From: Owenia fusiformis
Lineage: Eukaryota; Annelida; Polychaeta; Sabellida; Oweniidae
Length of the DNA stretch: 64,000 bases
Direction: 5' to 3'
Assembly (NCBI GenBank): GCA_903813345.2
Contig: CAIIXF020000009.1
Location: 10,534,030 to 10,598,029, forward strand
Shown in pieces: positions 1 to 11,600 of the stretch (position 1 is the stretch's first letter; every line of letters starts with the position of its first letter). Both the position numbers and the translations under genes were made by a program. The notes beneath the pieces were generated by a model. It saw only the letters and a list, made by a program, of their open reading frames with translations, ran no database searches and was not told the DNA's origin.

Positions 1-215
1 ACGATATCCCTAGGAGCAGTTACACTTACTGGGGGATTTATTAACCTCTCACCCCCTTAGAAACTCAAGGGTTAAGTCCTCAACTCTAATGATCTTTCTT
101 TTAACAATACATGTAACATGGATCAAACCTGACCACAATATTTTCAAAATCTAATTTCTAAGGTAAGTCATACATTCAAAAAGAGGGACATCCAGGGCTA
201 TACCTGAAATCGTAA

Positions 216-432
216 AGGAGGACTGAAAGTATCGCAACAGATTTCAGCAATCATATGTTGGATTTTGGCTATTTTCTGAGGATTTGAGGAGGTGCATATG
301 TTAGGCCAATGCATTTCCTTTCCTGTAGGTAATGCAATGGCCTATCATATGCACCTGCTTAAATCCTCAGAAAACAGACAAAATCCAACATATGACTGTC
401 TGAAATCTGTTGCGATACTTTCCGTGCTCCTT
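216..432. repeat. Foldback element with ~100-bp arms
   Basis: ACTGAAAGTATCGCAACAG onward is repeated in inverse from about 328 to 431 (CTGTTGCGATACTTTCCGT). Arms are nearly identical with a ~15-bp loop. Typical of a foldback MITE. Confidence 0.85.
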
Positions 433-434
433 TG

Positions 435-1140
435 AGACCTGATATTTCTTAATTTTTCAAATATTGCACTTGTTAAAATTCTTAAACTTCCTTAAAATTT
501 ATCTTCGGTATGTTTTACATCTTAGTTTCACACTCTAAAAGTATATGTTTCATCGTAGAAGTATTGATGAAAAAGCCATAAGGGTCATTCATGGCTATAC
601 CTAAAATTCGTAAATTTGAAACCTTATATTTACAAATTTTCAAATTTTGGACTTGTTTTAAATCATTAACTTCCTTAAAACCCATCTAAATTATGTTTTA
701 CATCTTTAGTTCCATACTACAAAACCATAAATATCATCAAAGAGGGATGGATCTAGAAACTATAGGGGTCAGCCATGGCTATAGCTGGAATTCGTAAATT
801 TGAAACCTTACATTTACAATTTTTCGAATTTTGGACTTGTTTAAAACCTTTAACTTCCTTAAAACCCATCTAATTTATGTTTTACATCTTAGTTTCACAC
901 TATGAAAGCATAAATATCATCAAAGATGGATGGATCTAGAAACTATAGGGGTCAGCCATGGCTATACCTGGAATTCGTAAATTTGAAACCTTATATTTAC
1001 AATTTTTCAAATTTTGGACTTGTTTAAAACCTTTAACTTCCTTAAAACCCATCTAAATTATGTTTTACATCTTAGTTCCACACTATAAAACCATAAATAT
1101 CATCATAGAGGGATGGATCTAGAAACTATAGGGGTCAGCT
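435..1140. repeat. 181-bp tandem repeat, about four copies
   Basis: The landmark CATGGCTATA recurs near 590, 772, 953 and, diverged, 1135. Units include GGATGGATCTAGAAACTA and AATTCGTAAATTTGAAACC. Non-coding. From 1141 to 2131 I see only AT-rich DNA and the minisatellite below. Confidence 0.85.
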
Positions 1141-1924
1141 ATAGTCATACACAAAATCCAGTTGTCAAAAATGTCAAATTTTTCGAAAAATCAACAATTT
1201 TTTTCTCAGCTCCTACTTCTTCCATGGCTTTGCTACTTTCAGGGTTACTAACCCTGCTATTGGGCACTTCACATGAATTCTTTCAACCTCTTACAGTCTC
1301 TAATTGAAAAGTTAGAATCAAAACAGTAAGAAAATGAGTCACGAATTTGCCCCCTGGGGTACACACTTTGTACTGATATTCAAATTCTTTAGGAGTAATC
1401 AGCATCAATAATACTGCAAATTATTCATATATATAATATCTATGTATGTCACTTACAAACATAAAAATATCTAAGGTTATTTAGTGTGAACAATTTTTCC
1501 CCCATGGTGGGGTGTTTTTGGGGGGTGGGGGGCTAACTCCTAAAAAAAAGAACTTCCTACCACTCTGCGAAGCTATCACCTAGGTGGAAATTTCATCCAA
1601 GACTCTCCCCTAACTGAAAATACTGCCAAACCAACTATACACCATTTATTGAGAATTTTCCTCCTCGCCCCTTGAGTATCTTTAAATATGTGTATAGCCA
1701 TAATCTCAAGAGATACATGTATTTTTTGGAGAAATCTTGTACTTAAAACTATATCTAAGCTAATGTTATGTCAACCTTTATTAATTATCTATCATTTATT
1801 ATTGCAAATAGTTACAAAAGTGTGACAATGTGTTACTGTTGCTTACTACTTACAACGATGCTGATCACAAAAATAGTGGCTTTAACAATATTTTACCATT
1901 GATGATGTGAACACAACCACAATA

Positions 1925-2118
1925 CACAGTACAAAAACCTCAGTACAATAAACCACAGTACAATAACCACAGTATAAAAACCTCAGTACAATAACCACGG
2001 TACAAAAACTTCAGTACAATAACCACAGTACAAAAACTTCAGTACAACAACCACAGTACAAAAACTCCAGTACAATAACTTCAGTACAATAACCACAGTA
2101 CAAAAAACTTCAGTACAA
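1925..2118. repeat. Minisatellite of CAGTACAATAACCA / CAGTACAAAAACTT units
   Basis: About a dozen alternating short units, directly next to coding exon 2132-2168 of the minus-strand coiled-coil gene, on its donor side. Confidence 0.85.
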
Positions 2119-2131
2119 TGTCAATACTTAC

Positions 2132-5100
2132 ATAATCAGTAATTTCCTCTTCGGGTTCATCCACATGTCTGAAATGAAACAAGGAAACTTATTTATTTTA
2201 CATAACAAAAGTGCAATTCTGGAATGACGAATTTGAATGTTTAACAATTTATGTGTCTGTTTTAAATTTTCAGAATATACTGATCTTCAATCCAAAAATA
2301 ATGTGAAATATGTAAAAAGCACATTTTGGACAGCAAGATAGATATTTTTAGATTCATATCCAGATATCATGCATCTAATTCAATATCTTCAACAAGACAC
2401 AGAGTGAACAGTATTGCCCCGAAACTAATCAGACCTTGATTTTTGTACAGAGAAATATCCCTAAAAATCTGAAATCAATCATTCAAGTAGTTCAGTTGGA
2501 AAATTGTGTTGACAAAATTAAGCGGAACTCCCCCATTGTATGGGAATAATTATATAATTTACTGTCACCCATTGTTTAAAGGTTCATAATATGTAAATGA
2601 TTTGACAATTTAAAAATAAATACAGACTAAAAATGGTAAAATAAGAGCAAGGGAGGCATTAACATGAAAAAAATATGCATGTCACTTCCTGCCATTTGTT
2701 ACAGATGCTGAATGCCAGACCCTGAACACTGGCTGCTAAACACCAACTGCTGAACACTGTTCACAAAAAGTTGGAGACTATAAGAATATGTCATGTGGCA
2801 GAACATGTGGCGGTGACATATAAACTAATCAATGAAATAACACCCAGCCTTGAGTGAGCATGTTATATGTGAACAAAACACAAACATATCACGATTTCAC
2901 CACATACATTTTGATACATACACAAAATACTGGAGACAAGCGTCTTTGTGGCAAAATAAAAACTTAGTTGAATGTAACATGCCTACCTATTAGGAACATT
3001 CGCAAGAGTGTCATCCGCCATGTGTTTCAGTCTAGTTATCTCTGCCTGGTACTGGACTATGCTGCAGTTACTGTTGGCATCCCCTATACCTGCAAGTGGA
3101 CATTTGCAATGTGGATTTGTGGTGCTAGATACATGATAGCACTACAGTATAAGGAAAAATCTGCTTAGATGGAACACCTTTTTTTAACTTGGACGGGATA
3201 CCACTAACAGAGGCTCGTTATTTTACATATTGAATGGAGTTAAACTCAGTACTATGAATTAAGTTTAAATATGAACAAATTGTTTGTCTTGTTATGTACT
3301 TTCTGCTAATTAGCACAGCATTAACAATAAAGGTCATATAATACTACATTCTGGCAGGAGATATAATTATCAGTTAAAAATCAAAAAAATCTGAGAAGAC
3401 CTAACATATTTTACCATGCTGTGCGCTTTTTTTATCTAGCAATTCAAACATAAACTTTCTCTTGAAAATATAAATCCACCAGAATCATTGAATTTTCTTG
3501 GAGAAATCACCTACTCCCCCTCCTTCCATTTTGTCCGATCACTTGGCGTAATTATATCTGTTCAAAATAACTACTTTTACCGGCCTTCTAGGTGATTCTC
3601 TTTTTGATACATACGGTACTTTCATTGATATATAGGAATGCTCATGCAGTACATTTATTATCTCATGTTGTATAAAAATGTTATCTCATGGTGTATAAAA
3701 ATGTTATCTCATGGTGTATAAAATTTTTATCTCATGGTGTATAAAAATGTTATCTAGTGATGTATAAAAATGTTATCTCAAGATGTATAGGAATACCAGA
3801 AGATCAGTGCTCAGAGCAATTCTAGATGGATTGAGTATCTACTTTTATAATCCTTAAAAGCAAACGAAATCTGCTTTAAGGGAAAATAAATATTTTGATA
3901 AATCAAAATTATTTCTTGCATCTAGGAATAAGCAAATATGATTCCCCAAAGATAGGGAAAATTAAGGTCATTACATTACATCCTATACAGGTAGATATAT
4001 TGAATTTTCCTCAGAATATACCCTGTATCCAAAACCTCCCATTAAATAACCCTCATATTCAGATATATTCTTACCCTTTAGGAGATTTTCCAGCTCTAGG
4101 ATTTCACGTCTCACCACATTAGCTGTACGACCTTCAACTTGTTTTCTGTAAATAATGAAAATAAGTGTATGGACTATATGGTTTTATATTAGTTTACTAT
4201 TGTAAACAAAAAATCTAACTATGTTTTGATGCTCATAAGATCTCATTGATCACACGTGTAACTTTCATAAAAGTTTAAATGATTATTACAAACATATAGA
4301 TAGTAAATATTAGTATTTTGATTAGCTCTCTTTGTATTCTGATTAGAAATACAAGGTAAGGGATATTTCACAGAATCATTCACTTATGTATAGAGTGCAG
4401 ACTGAATCAATCTCTTATAAAGAGTGTGATTTATTTGGAATACAAGTACATGTAGTTCTAAAAGAACAACAGTGGGATACTTTCAAGGAACATGCCTCTG
4501 CATATAACCTGAATTAAGGCAAAATCATGTTATGTAATGTAACAACTCATTTTTTTTTTTTTCAGACTACAAGTACTTTTGAAACTCACTCATGCAATAA
4601 TCTGCCATCTTCTGTGAATATTTTTACTCGTTTATGTTTTCTATGTTTGCACACCCAGTCCTTGGTCTTTCTTGAATGCTATAAAATATAGGTAATTATT
4701 ATATACCTCAAATGTATTCTAGATGCTCATTGGCTTATTCATGGTCACATGACATGGAATAGATGAACTAATTCCCTGGAAAGTCCTAAATCCCTGCTTT
4801 CAGGGAAGATGAATTGTACTAATCACCAGTTAGGTCATGTGACCAGTCAATAGTACGTTTTATCTTCCCCCAAATCTGAGATTATAGGAGTTGAAAGGTA
4901 AAATGCCTTTAAATGCCAATAAGAACCTGTGAACGTTTGATATTGAAATGAAAAGACTTCTCATTTTGTTTTTGTTTACAGAGTACTTATCGGGTATATA
5001 ATAAAACAAATAGTGACTGCCACATTTTCGGGAAATAGTTTAAAAATTTTCCTCTCGGGAATATCCTGTCCACTGACTTGTTCCCTCGGCCTGCAGCCTC

Positions 5101-8100
5101 GGGAACATGTCAGTGGACAGGATATTCCCTTGAGGAAAATATTTTGCACTATTTCCCTCAATGGCAGTCACTATTTGTACACTATTGCATAACCATTTTT
5201 AATAAATGATATATTGAGGCACTTTAGTTTAATTAGTAAATGGAATTCATGTTTCTTATAATTTTTCACAGAAACAAATCGTGAAACTTTGTGGTGTGGT
5301 ACTTAATGGTATCGCTTGTTTGAAGATGTTCTACTGCAAGCCTCATTGTAAAAAATGTCATCTTAAACCTCTTGGCCATTTTCAAGTTTCCAAAAAATAA
5401 CATTTTGGCCTGCGCCCAGAGTTTTCAGTATAATTTTCATTTACCATGAATGTCAGCTCGTTAGTTCTGCTACAATCTACATTCAAGGGACCATACATTA
5501 AAAATAAAATGGATAATAGTTTAACACTATATACCCAAATGAAAGTATTACATACAATATACTTACAAAGGGATGGTCATATTTCTTCGGTGCCTGAAAA
5601 ACAAGAACTATAATCTATAAATTCTATACTTGACAAGTATATCATTGACTTGTTTATTTCACAAAATTGAGTTAAAGAGGCCTACAGTTTTTGCGGATAC
5701 ATGGACCATATTATCAACATTAAATCCATTCCATAAAATACAAAATGACAGTTGTGAGTTTCATAGAGTACAAAATATAAATTATTATGCACATAACAAA
5801 AAGCTTTACATTGACAAGAACTCCTCAACAGCTCAATAAGTTTTTAAAATCAAGCTCCTGTGTAATATTTTATTTTCAATAGTGGACCAAAAATGGAAAT
5901 AAATACCCATGGTTTTGGCTAAATAATCTTTTTTATTTCAAAGGACTAGTTTAGTGAACAAAAAATATCAAAATCCATACCCATGGCTCTGGTTGTACAA
6001 TTTTTTCAATGTATGGGAGCTCCGCATCAGAATCCATGACAGGGGGTGGCACAATGGGTAGATCTGTCATCTGACTGGCGAGAGAGGGTAGGAACATAAG
6101 ACAGCCAGCAGGGGCAAGACCAGTCCACTCTGGAGGGATGTTCTCCGTCAGCCAGGGAGCGAGAGGTCGTAAGGTACTTGGCATTTTACTGGAAATAAAT
6201 AATATGGTTTCAGGGGCTAAAAATTCTGAAAAACATTATTTCTGTAAAACTTTGGCAAGTTAATTGCCTTGTTTGGATAATGCATACCTACACCTTTGAG
6301 TTTTAGTTTATGTCAATTGATATAATGATTGTGGCACATTTCAACAATTTATTATATTTTTGAAAATAATATGAAGAGCTTCTGAAGATTATTTTTCTGT
6401 GGATATTCAATTTACTTACATGTCAAAGTTATCTTCATATCCTTGATCGCTATAGGAGTCATCAGGTACATACATGTAATCTGGATCTTTCTCAGTAAGT
6501 TTGAAAGGACAGAACTCCTTAGTGTCTCTGAATGTTTCATCATCATAACACCATTCATCATTAGCATTGTAGCCTGATACAGAAGGTTTTAACGCATTAC
6601 CAAATGACTGAATATCTGTATAATTGTTTTTTAAACGTAAAGTTTGTTTAACTTTGTCTTTGGTTTGTTTTTCATTAATGACTAGATTAGAGAGATCCAA
6701 AGCTGGAACTGATGCTGCAGATTTAGGGCGATCCCGTGTATTGATGATGAGCGCTAGTTGTTGGGTGTCTTTTTCTGCCGTAGTTGTAACCATTCTGGCT
6801 TTTGCACTTTGAACCCTGTTTGTTTTCTTTGGAGTGTTCGTTTTGGTACTTGAAGCATGAATCTGACTTGGGGGATGTTTATAATTTTTGGTTGTATTAG
6901 AAAGTTCCTTTGTGTAAGCACAGACTTCATGACGCCCTCTTTTGTTGCTGGAAGGAGGCCGTTGTGGGAGAACTGAAAGCAAAAATGCAGAGTACAGCAT
7001 GTGTACTATTTATGTTCTAGATTTATTTCTATCCCCAAGCCATTTGTAAAATAGTTTGATCCAGACTCCAGATCATGTACCACTAGAATTCTCCTGTCAC
7101 TGTGGATTCTAAATTTCTTCCCATAATTTTTGATATCATTATCCCATGTAATCTAGCTAACCAACAACAAAACAAGCATGTGCTTTTGTTTAGTTTTGTG
7201 AATATCAGCATTTTATGAGAATGTAAGTTTGGTGATTTTGAAGTCGTCTGCACTTCACAGTTCAAAATCAACACATGAAGTACTTGTAGGCCTACATTAT
7301 GTAATTTGATACCACCTTCTAATTTTGACTTTTTATTACTTCTCAAAACATATCAGGCCCGTTCCCTGGCAAAAAATTCTTTCAAAATCAAGCAGTTTGG
7401 CCATTTTTGAACCAAAATTGTCACAAGTGAACCCCCCAGGAATTTTCAAAAAGTAAAGCCCCCTTGCCCTTGGCAAATCTTACTGTATTTGACATTTGCA
7501 CATCTTTAGATAGATGGCTATGCATATCTTGATATTCCCAGCCCATGTTAAAGGTCTTTTACAAAATGTAAGAAATCTTGGAAATATTTACCTTACTTCA
7601 ATCGATGCATAACATTCTAAAGTGTCTTTTTTCTAACCATATCGGGCTATCTGGAGTCGGGAGACAGTGTAATTGACGAAAAATGTATTTGGAACTTGTT
7701 ATTTTCCATGTCGCTTGACCAGGAAGTCTTGCCAATGCGCATAACTGGAAGCGGAAATCTCATGGCATGGAAGCGCATGCGCATTACCCAACTTCCTGAG
7801 AAGCCATCTTGAAAACTCTTCAACATTTTTCGTCAATTACACTGTCTCCCGACTCCAGCTAGCCCGATATGGTTAGAAAAATGATACTTTAGAATGTTAT
7901 GCATCGATTGAAGAAGGGTAAATGTTTCCAAGATTTCTTACATTTTAACAAAAGACCTTTATAAAGGACTGGGAATATCAAGATATGCAAAGCTATCTCT
8001 CAGGAGATAGCTTTGTGCAAACTAAGTAAGGCAAATCCTATCCTGGCAACGGGCCTGCATATTCTCTCAAAATCAGGAAATTGGTGATGAGCATGGAAAT

Positions 8101-8401
8101 TTTGTAAGGAATTTCAGGTACAAAAATAATGAGTGACAACTTACAATTTTCCTCCGAGTGCCTCAGGCAACAGATCTAATAGACTAGGCCTATTTTTGAA
8201 AAATTCAAAATTTCACAAAATTGATCAAATAGGTCAAACTGAACAAGCCAGACAATTAAACTCAAGTAAACATGTATTTTCCCATAGGAAATATATTTCT
8301 TTACGAGTATAGAGACTTATTTGTATTTCTGTCTGATAGGTGAGGCACAAACCTTTGTTTTCTACGATATTTCTGGCAATGTTTACAACCTTGTCCTCCA
8401 T
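2132..8401 (-). CDS. Uncharacterised coiled-coil protein gene, 3' end not found (8 exons)
   Basis: Exons (minus strand, 5' to 3'): 8401-8353, 6972-6420, 6188-5981, 5593-5567, 4678-4590, 4145-4075, 3056-2987, 2168-2132. Every junction is GT-AG and all phases agree, giving 368 open codons (1104 nt). The start ATG at 8401 follows an in-frame stop upstream. The protein opens MEDKVVNIARNIVENK, then has a basic Lys/Ser/Thr-rich stretch with RVQSAKAR, an acidic Asp/Tyr-rich segment (DPDYMYVPDDSYSDQG), a Pro-rich block (TLRPLAPWLTENIPPEW), a basic segment (WVCKHRKHKRVKIF) and coiled-coil-like helices (RREILELENLLK, AEITRLKHMADD). No signal peptide or membrane segment is visible. I do not recognise the family. 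No stop was found, so the 3' exon may lie left of the window or be missed below 2132. The 3056-2987 exon has a weak polypyrimidine tract and is the least certain. Confidence 0.62.
2690..2824. mobile_element. Solo 3' end of a Helentron-like repeat
   Basis: TTGTTACAGATGC...AGACTATAAGAATATGTCA ending GGCGGTGACATATAA. It aligns with the ends at 54245-54353 and 54722-54830 of the repeat family in the 53.7-54.8 kb region, including the terminal hairpin. Confidence 0.55.
3664..3790. repeat. 23-bp minisatellite, six copies
   Basis: Units of ATGTTATCTCATGGTGTATAAAA with small changes, inside an intron of the minus-strand coiled-coil gene. Confidence 0.85.
4729..4851. repeat. Foldback (GGTCACATGAC hairpin)
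   Basis: ATTGGCTTATTCATGGTCAC and GTCATGTGACCAGTCAAT are inverted; an inner pair (TTCCCTG...CAGGGAA) lies between them. Intronic. Confidence 0.65.
5007..5180. repeat. Foldback element with ~75-bp arms
   Basis: CAAATAGTGACTGCCA pairs with TGGCAGTCACTATTTG; the inner arms GAATATCCTGTCCACTGAC / GTCAGTGGACAGGATATTC are perfect. It lies in an intron of the coiled-coil gene. Confidence 0.85.
7357..8058. repeat. Large (~700-bp) foldback element in intron 1 of the coiled-coil gene
   Basis: Outer ends CAGGCCCGTTCCCTGGC and CCTGGCAACGGGCCTG are inverted; arms of ~330 bp include CTTGATATTCCCAGCCCAT and TGGAGTCGGGAGACAGTGTA with inverse copies on the right. The centre has GC-richer palindromic CATGCGCAT sequence. 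No ORF. Confidence 0.85.
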
Positions 8402-8684
8402 CTTGGATCGGTCGCCAATTCTCGCTGGTGATTTGCGAGACTTCACTTCAAACTTTAATTTATCCTAATAATATACAGAAATATCCACACTAATTTACCT
8501 ATTGCTCTCTTATAATCTATAAGGAATATTTTCTTATAAATTTTGTAAACTAAAATTTGTTTCTCAAAGGGAATCAAGTCCGACTCATCGCGAGATTTCG
8601 AAATGTGAAAAATTTTGAAGAAAAAAAACAAAGATTTTTTACATTGGATATTAGCCATCTCGAGGCTTCATAGGGGCTTCAAAT
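8402..8684. promoter_or_regulatory. Bidirectional promoter between the coiled-coil gene and NPLOC4
   Basis: Only 283 bp separate the two divergent start codons (8401 minus, 8685 plus), so both 5' UTRs and both core promoters must lie here. A TCGCGAGA octamer at 8588-8595 matches most of the TCTCGCGAGA element known from bidirectional housekeeping promoters in animals. No clear TATA box is placed for either gene. Functional assignment is inference from head-to-head geometry. Confidence 0.55.
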
Positions 8685-8699
8685 ATGTCCAACAAAATT
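8685..8699 (+). CDS. NPLOC4: NPLOC4 exon 1 (MSNKI)
   Basis: A 15-nt coding micro-piece of the first exon, followed by GTAAGT at 8700. Joined to exon 2 it reads MSNKIIIRVQSS, which parallels the start of vertebrate NPL4 and fixes the start codon. Confidence 0.88.
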
Positions 8700-11600
8700 G
8701 TAAGTATATTTGGATTACTCAGACATTGTAAATGTAATATGATTCGTGTATATACTTTTTTCTGTGCATCTTATTGGTTTTTCCATGAATCAGCTGTTGT
8801 TCAAAATCAATGACTTGCATTTTGAAACCTTCAAATACAATATTATGTATACATATCTCCAAATACGTATGCAACTTTCACTTTTATTGATGAAGCAAAA
8901 AATGCTCTCCATGTCACATGCAGGAAAACTTGAGACTTCACTACTAGTCTAATTCTTCTGTCATTTTTCGATCTCCTTGACTTGGAATCTACTATATCAT
9001 AATTCACAGACTCCTGTCAGTATTTCTTTGAAAGGATATTATCTATATTTTATATGTTTTTTCAGATCATCCGTGTACAGTCCTCCAAACATGGTACACG
9101 CAGAATTGAATCTAAGCCCACGGAGAGGATTGATGATTTTTTCGAGAAGGTAATATCCAAAATTCATTTGGGAACATCAACGAAATGTTGCTCCTCACTT
9201 GAATTGATTGAAATTAACATTCTTAATAATAAACATTGTCATTTATTCCCTTCTCTCAGAAAAAAATGAATGCAAGCCTCATTTCTAAATCCAAAGTAGG
9301 TGCTGTTTGTTTAAATATTGGGGAAAAACACTGAATGAATTCAACCAAAAAAATATGTTTTGCCATATTTGTTATTGCCCATTAACTATTCTTCTTCCTT
9401 CCCTCATTTTGCAAATCCATCTTAGTACTGGGGAAAAACACTGAATGTATTCAACCAAGAAGATGCCTTTTGCCATATTTGTTATTGCCCATTAACTATT
9501 CTTCTTCCTTCCCTCATTTTGCAAATCCGTCTTAATACTGGGGAAAAACACTGAATGTATTCAACCAAGAAGATGCCTTTTGCCATATTTGTTATTGTCC
9601 ATTAACTATTCTTCTTCCTTCCCTCATTTTGCAAATCCATCTTAGTACTGGGGAAAAACACTGAATGTATTCAACCAAGAAGATGCCTTTTGCCATATTT
9701 GTTATTGCCCATTAACTATTCTTCTTCCTTCCCTCATTTTGCAAATCCGTCTTAATACTGGGGAAAAACACTGAATGTATTCAACCAAGAAGATGCCTTT
9801 TGCCATATTTGTTATTGTCCATTAAATAAACTTTCTGATTTTTTATGAATCTGATATCATGGTAACTTTTCTATTCTTCTTCCTTCCCTCATTTTGCAGA
9901 TCTGTCTTTTATATAATTGAGATCTGATCCTGATTTTCTTAATCTGATCTATCATCCTGATTTTCATATACTATAGTTACTATTCTTAGTATATAACTGA
10001 AAAAATTAACAGTATGCCCTGCTACAGTCTGCTCTTTTTGCAAATTCATTATAAAATCTGATTATTTTTTTGTGATATTTCGCCATCTATTGTACAGGTG
10101 AGATCTACATTTGAATTGCCAGAGACAGGATGGACAGTGTGTATGAACAGAGACCAGACAGGGGCCATAAAACCATCAAGGAGTAAAACATTATCAACAT
10201 CAAAAATCAAGTAAGTCATAAAATAAAATACATATCTGAGGGATCAGATCAAAAATTCAGTGAATTACCCACATGCAAGTAAGTAGTTATCAGTTTCACC
10301 ACCAGGTGGCTCGTTTGGGTCAATTAACATTGCAGGTATATAAGAAAGTTCCATTAAACTTGAATTTTATCAGTTTAATTGGATCAATTTTCAGATAATC
10401 CATGTGTCTGATAATTATACAAATGAAAATATCTCCAGTAAAAGAAAATGTTATCTGCCCAACACAAGAAAAGATATTTCACTTTTTGTGATTTTATCAG
10501 ATGAGGTCTATAGGGAATCTCCCGACCAAGAAGTCACATTTTCAAAGTTGGTAAATACTTTTTTAAACCACATTTCTAGATGCAATTTTACATACATGAT
10601 ATCACTTCAATTAAAGTTTTAATATTTAATGACATAAAACAAGATGATTTCTACTCGCATCTAGTATATTGCTAGATTTAGCTTGAGTCACCCAACACCT
10701 TTTTCTAGAATAAAACAAAATTAAAATGAGGGATTAATTTTCTGTTTCGTTAGATATCACATCAGTTCATTGAATGTTTGATATGCTCTCTTTTATTTAT
10801 ATTGTCTCTTTGGAAGGAAGGGATGGCTTCTTCAATTTATTCCTTGCTAAAAACAGTGTCTGTTTTGGTAGGTGCAAAAAATTGTCTCGATTTTTGAAAC
10901 ATATACATGAAGTATTAAAGCCAAGGAGACCATATTATGCCCCACTGTCTGACATCAAAGATGAATCTAGATTTATTCAGTCTTCTCTCAGACATTGAAC
11001 TTTTGAGAATACAATGGTCTGTTCTCCCAAAAAATAATTTTCAACTGGGTGCAATTTTCAAGTCTGAAAAATCAGCCCTTGCTACACTCGTGATATCACC
11101 AGGTGGCTGCTTTTTTCACTCATTTTTCAAATCAGAAGTTTAAGTGCAGGGTGCCAACTGGGGGGCCTTTGGTTTCAAATAGGGGGGCCCCCTGGTAAAG
11201 GTGACATGGGGAGATCACTGCCCCATTACATTCAGGGAATGTTATTTTGATTTGGTAGCGGATTTTGAGCAACTGGCTAGATTATATGTCTCAATCAAAC
11301 GTGCAGTTAAATGCAATGTATAATAACATTCAGTGTGTTTCCACATGTATGACACATTCAACTCCATATCACAAGTGACAATATGCCGTGCACTATGGCA
11401 TGAAACAGTAACTTTAATTAGGAATATGTGCATATCAGCACACATCTATCCTGCTATCCTTCGATACTAAGCAAAATATTTGCACAGTGAAACATTAAAT
11501 TTTATTATTGTCAATAATTTGTAGATAGGTATGATCATCATAAAAAATGTTAGTAATCCAGTTCTTAAAGCTCAGTTAATTTCATGATTTCAAGGTCAGC

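Noticed and set aside
3895-4122. 75-aa plus-strand ORF
   Set aside because: Overlaps the minus-strand exon 4075-4145 and has no independent support.
6624-6812. Plus-strand 62-aa ORF with hydrophobic stretches
   Set aside because: Antisense to the well-supported 6420-6972 exon.
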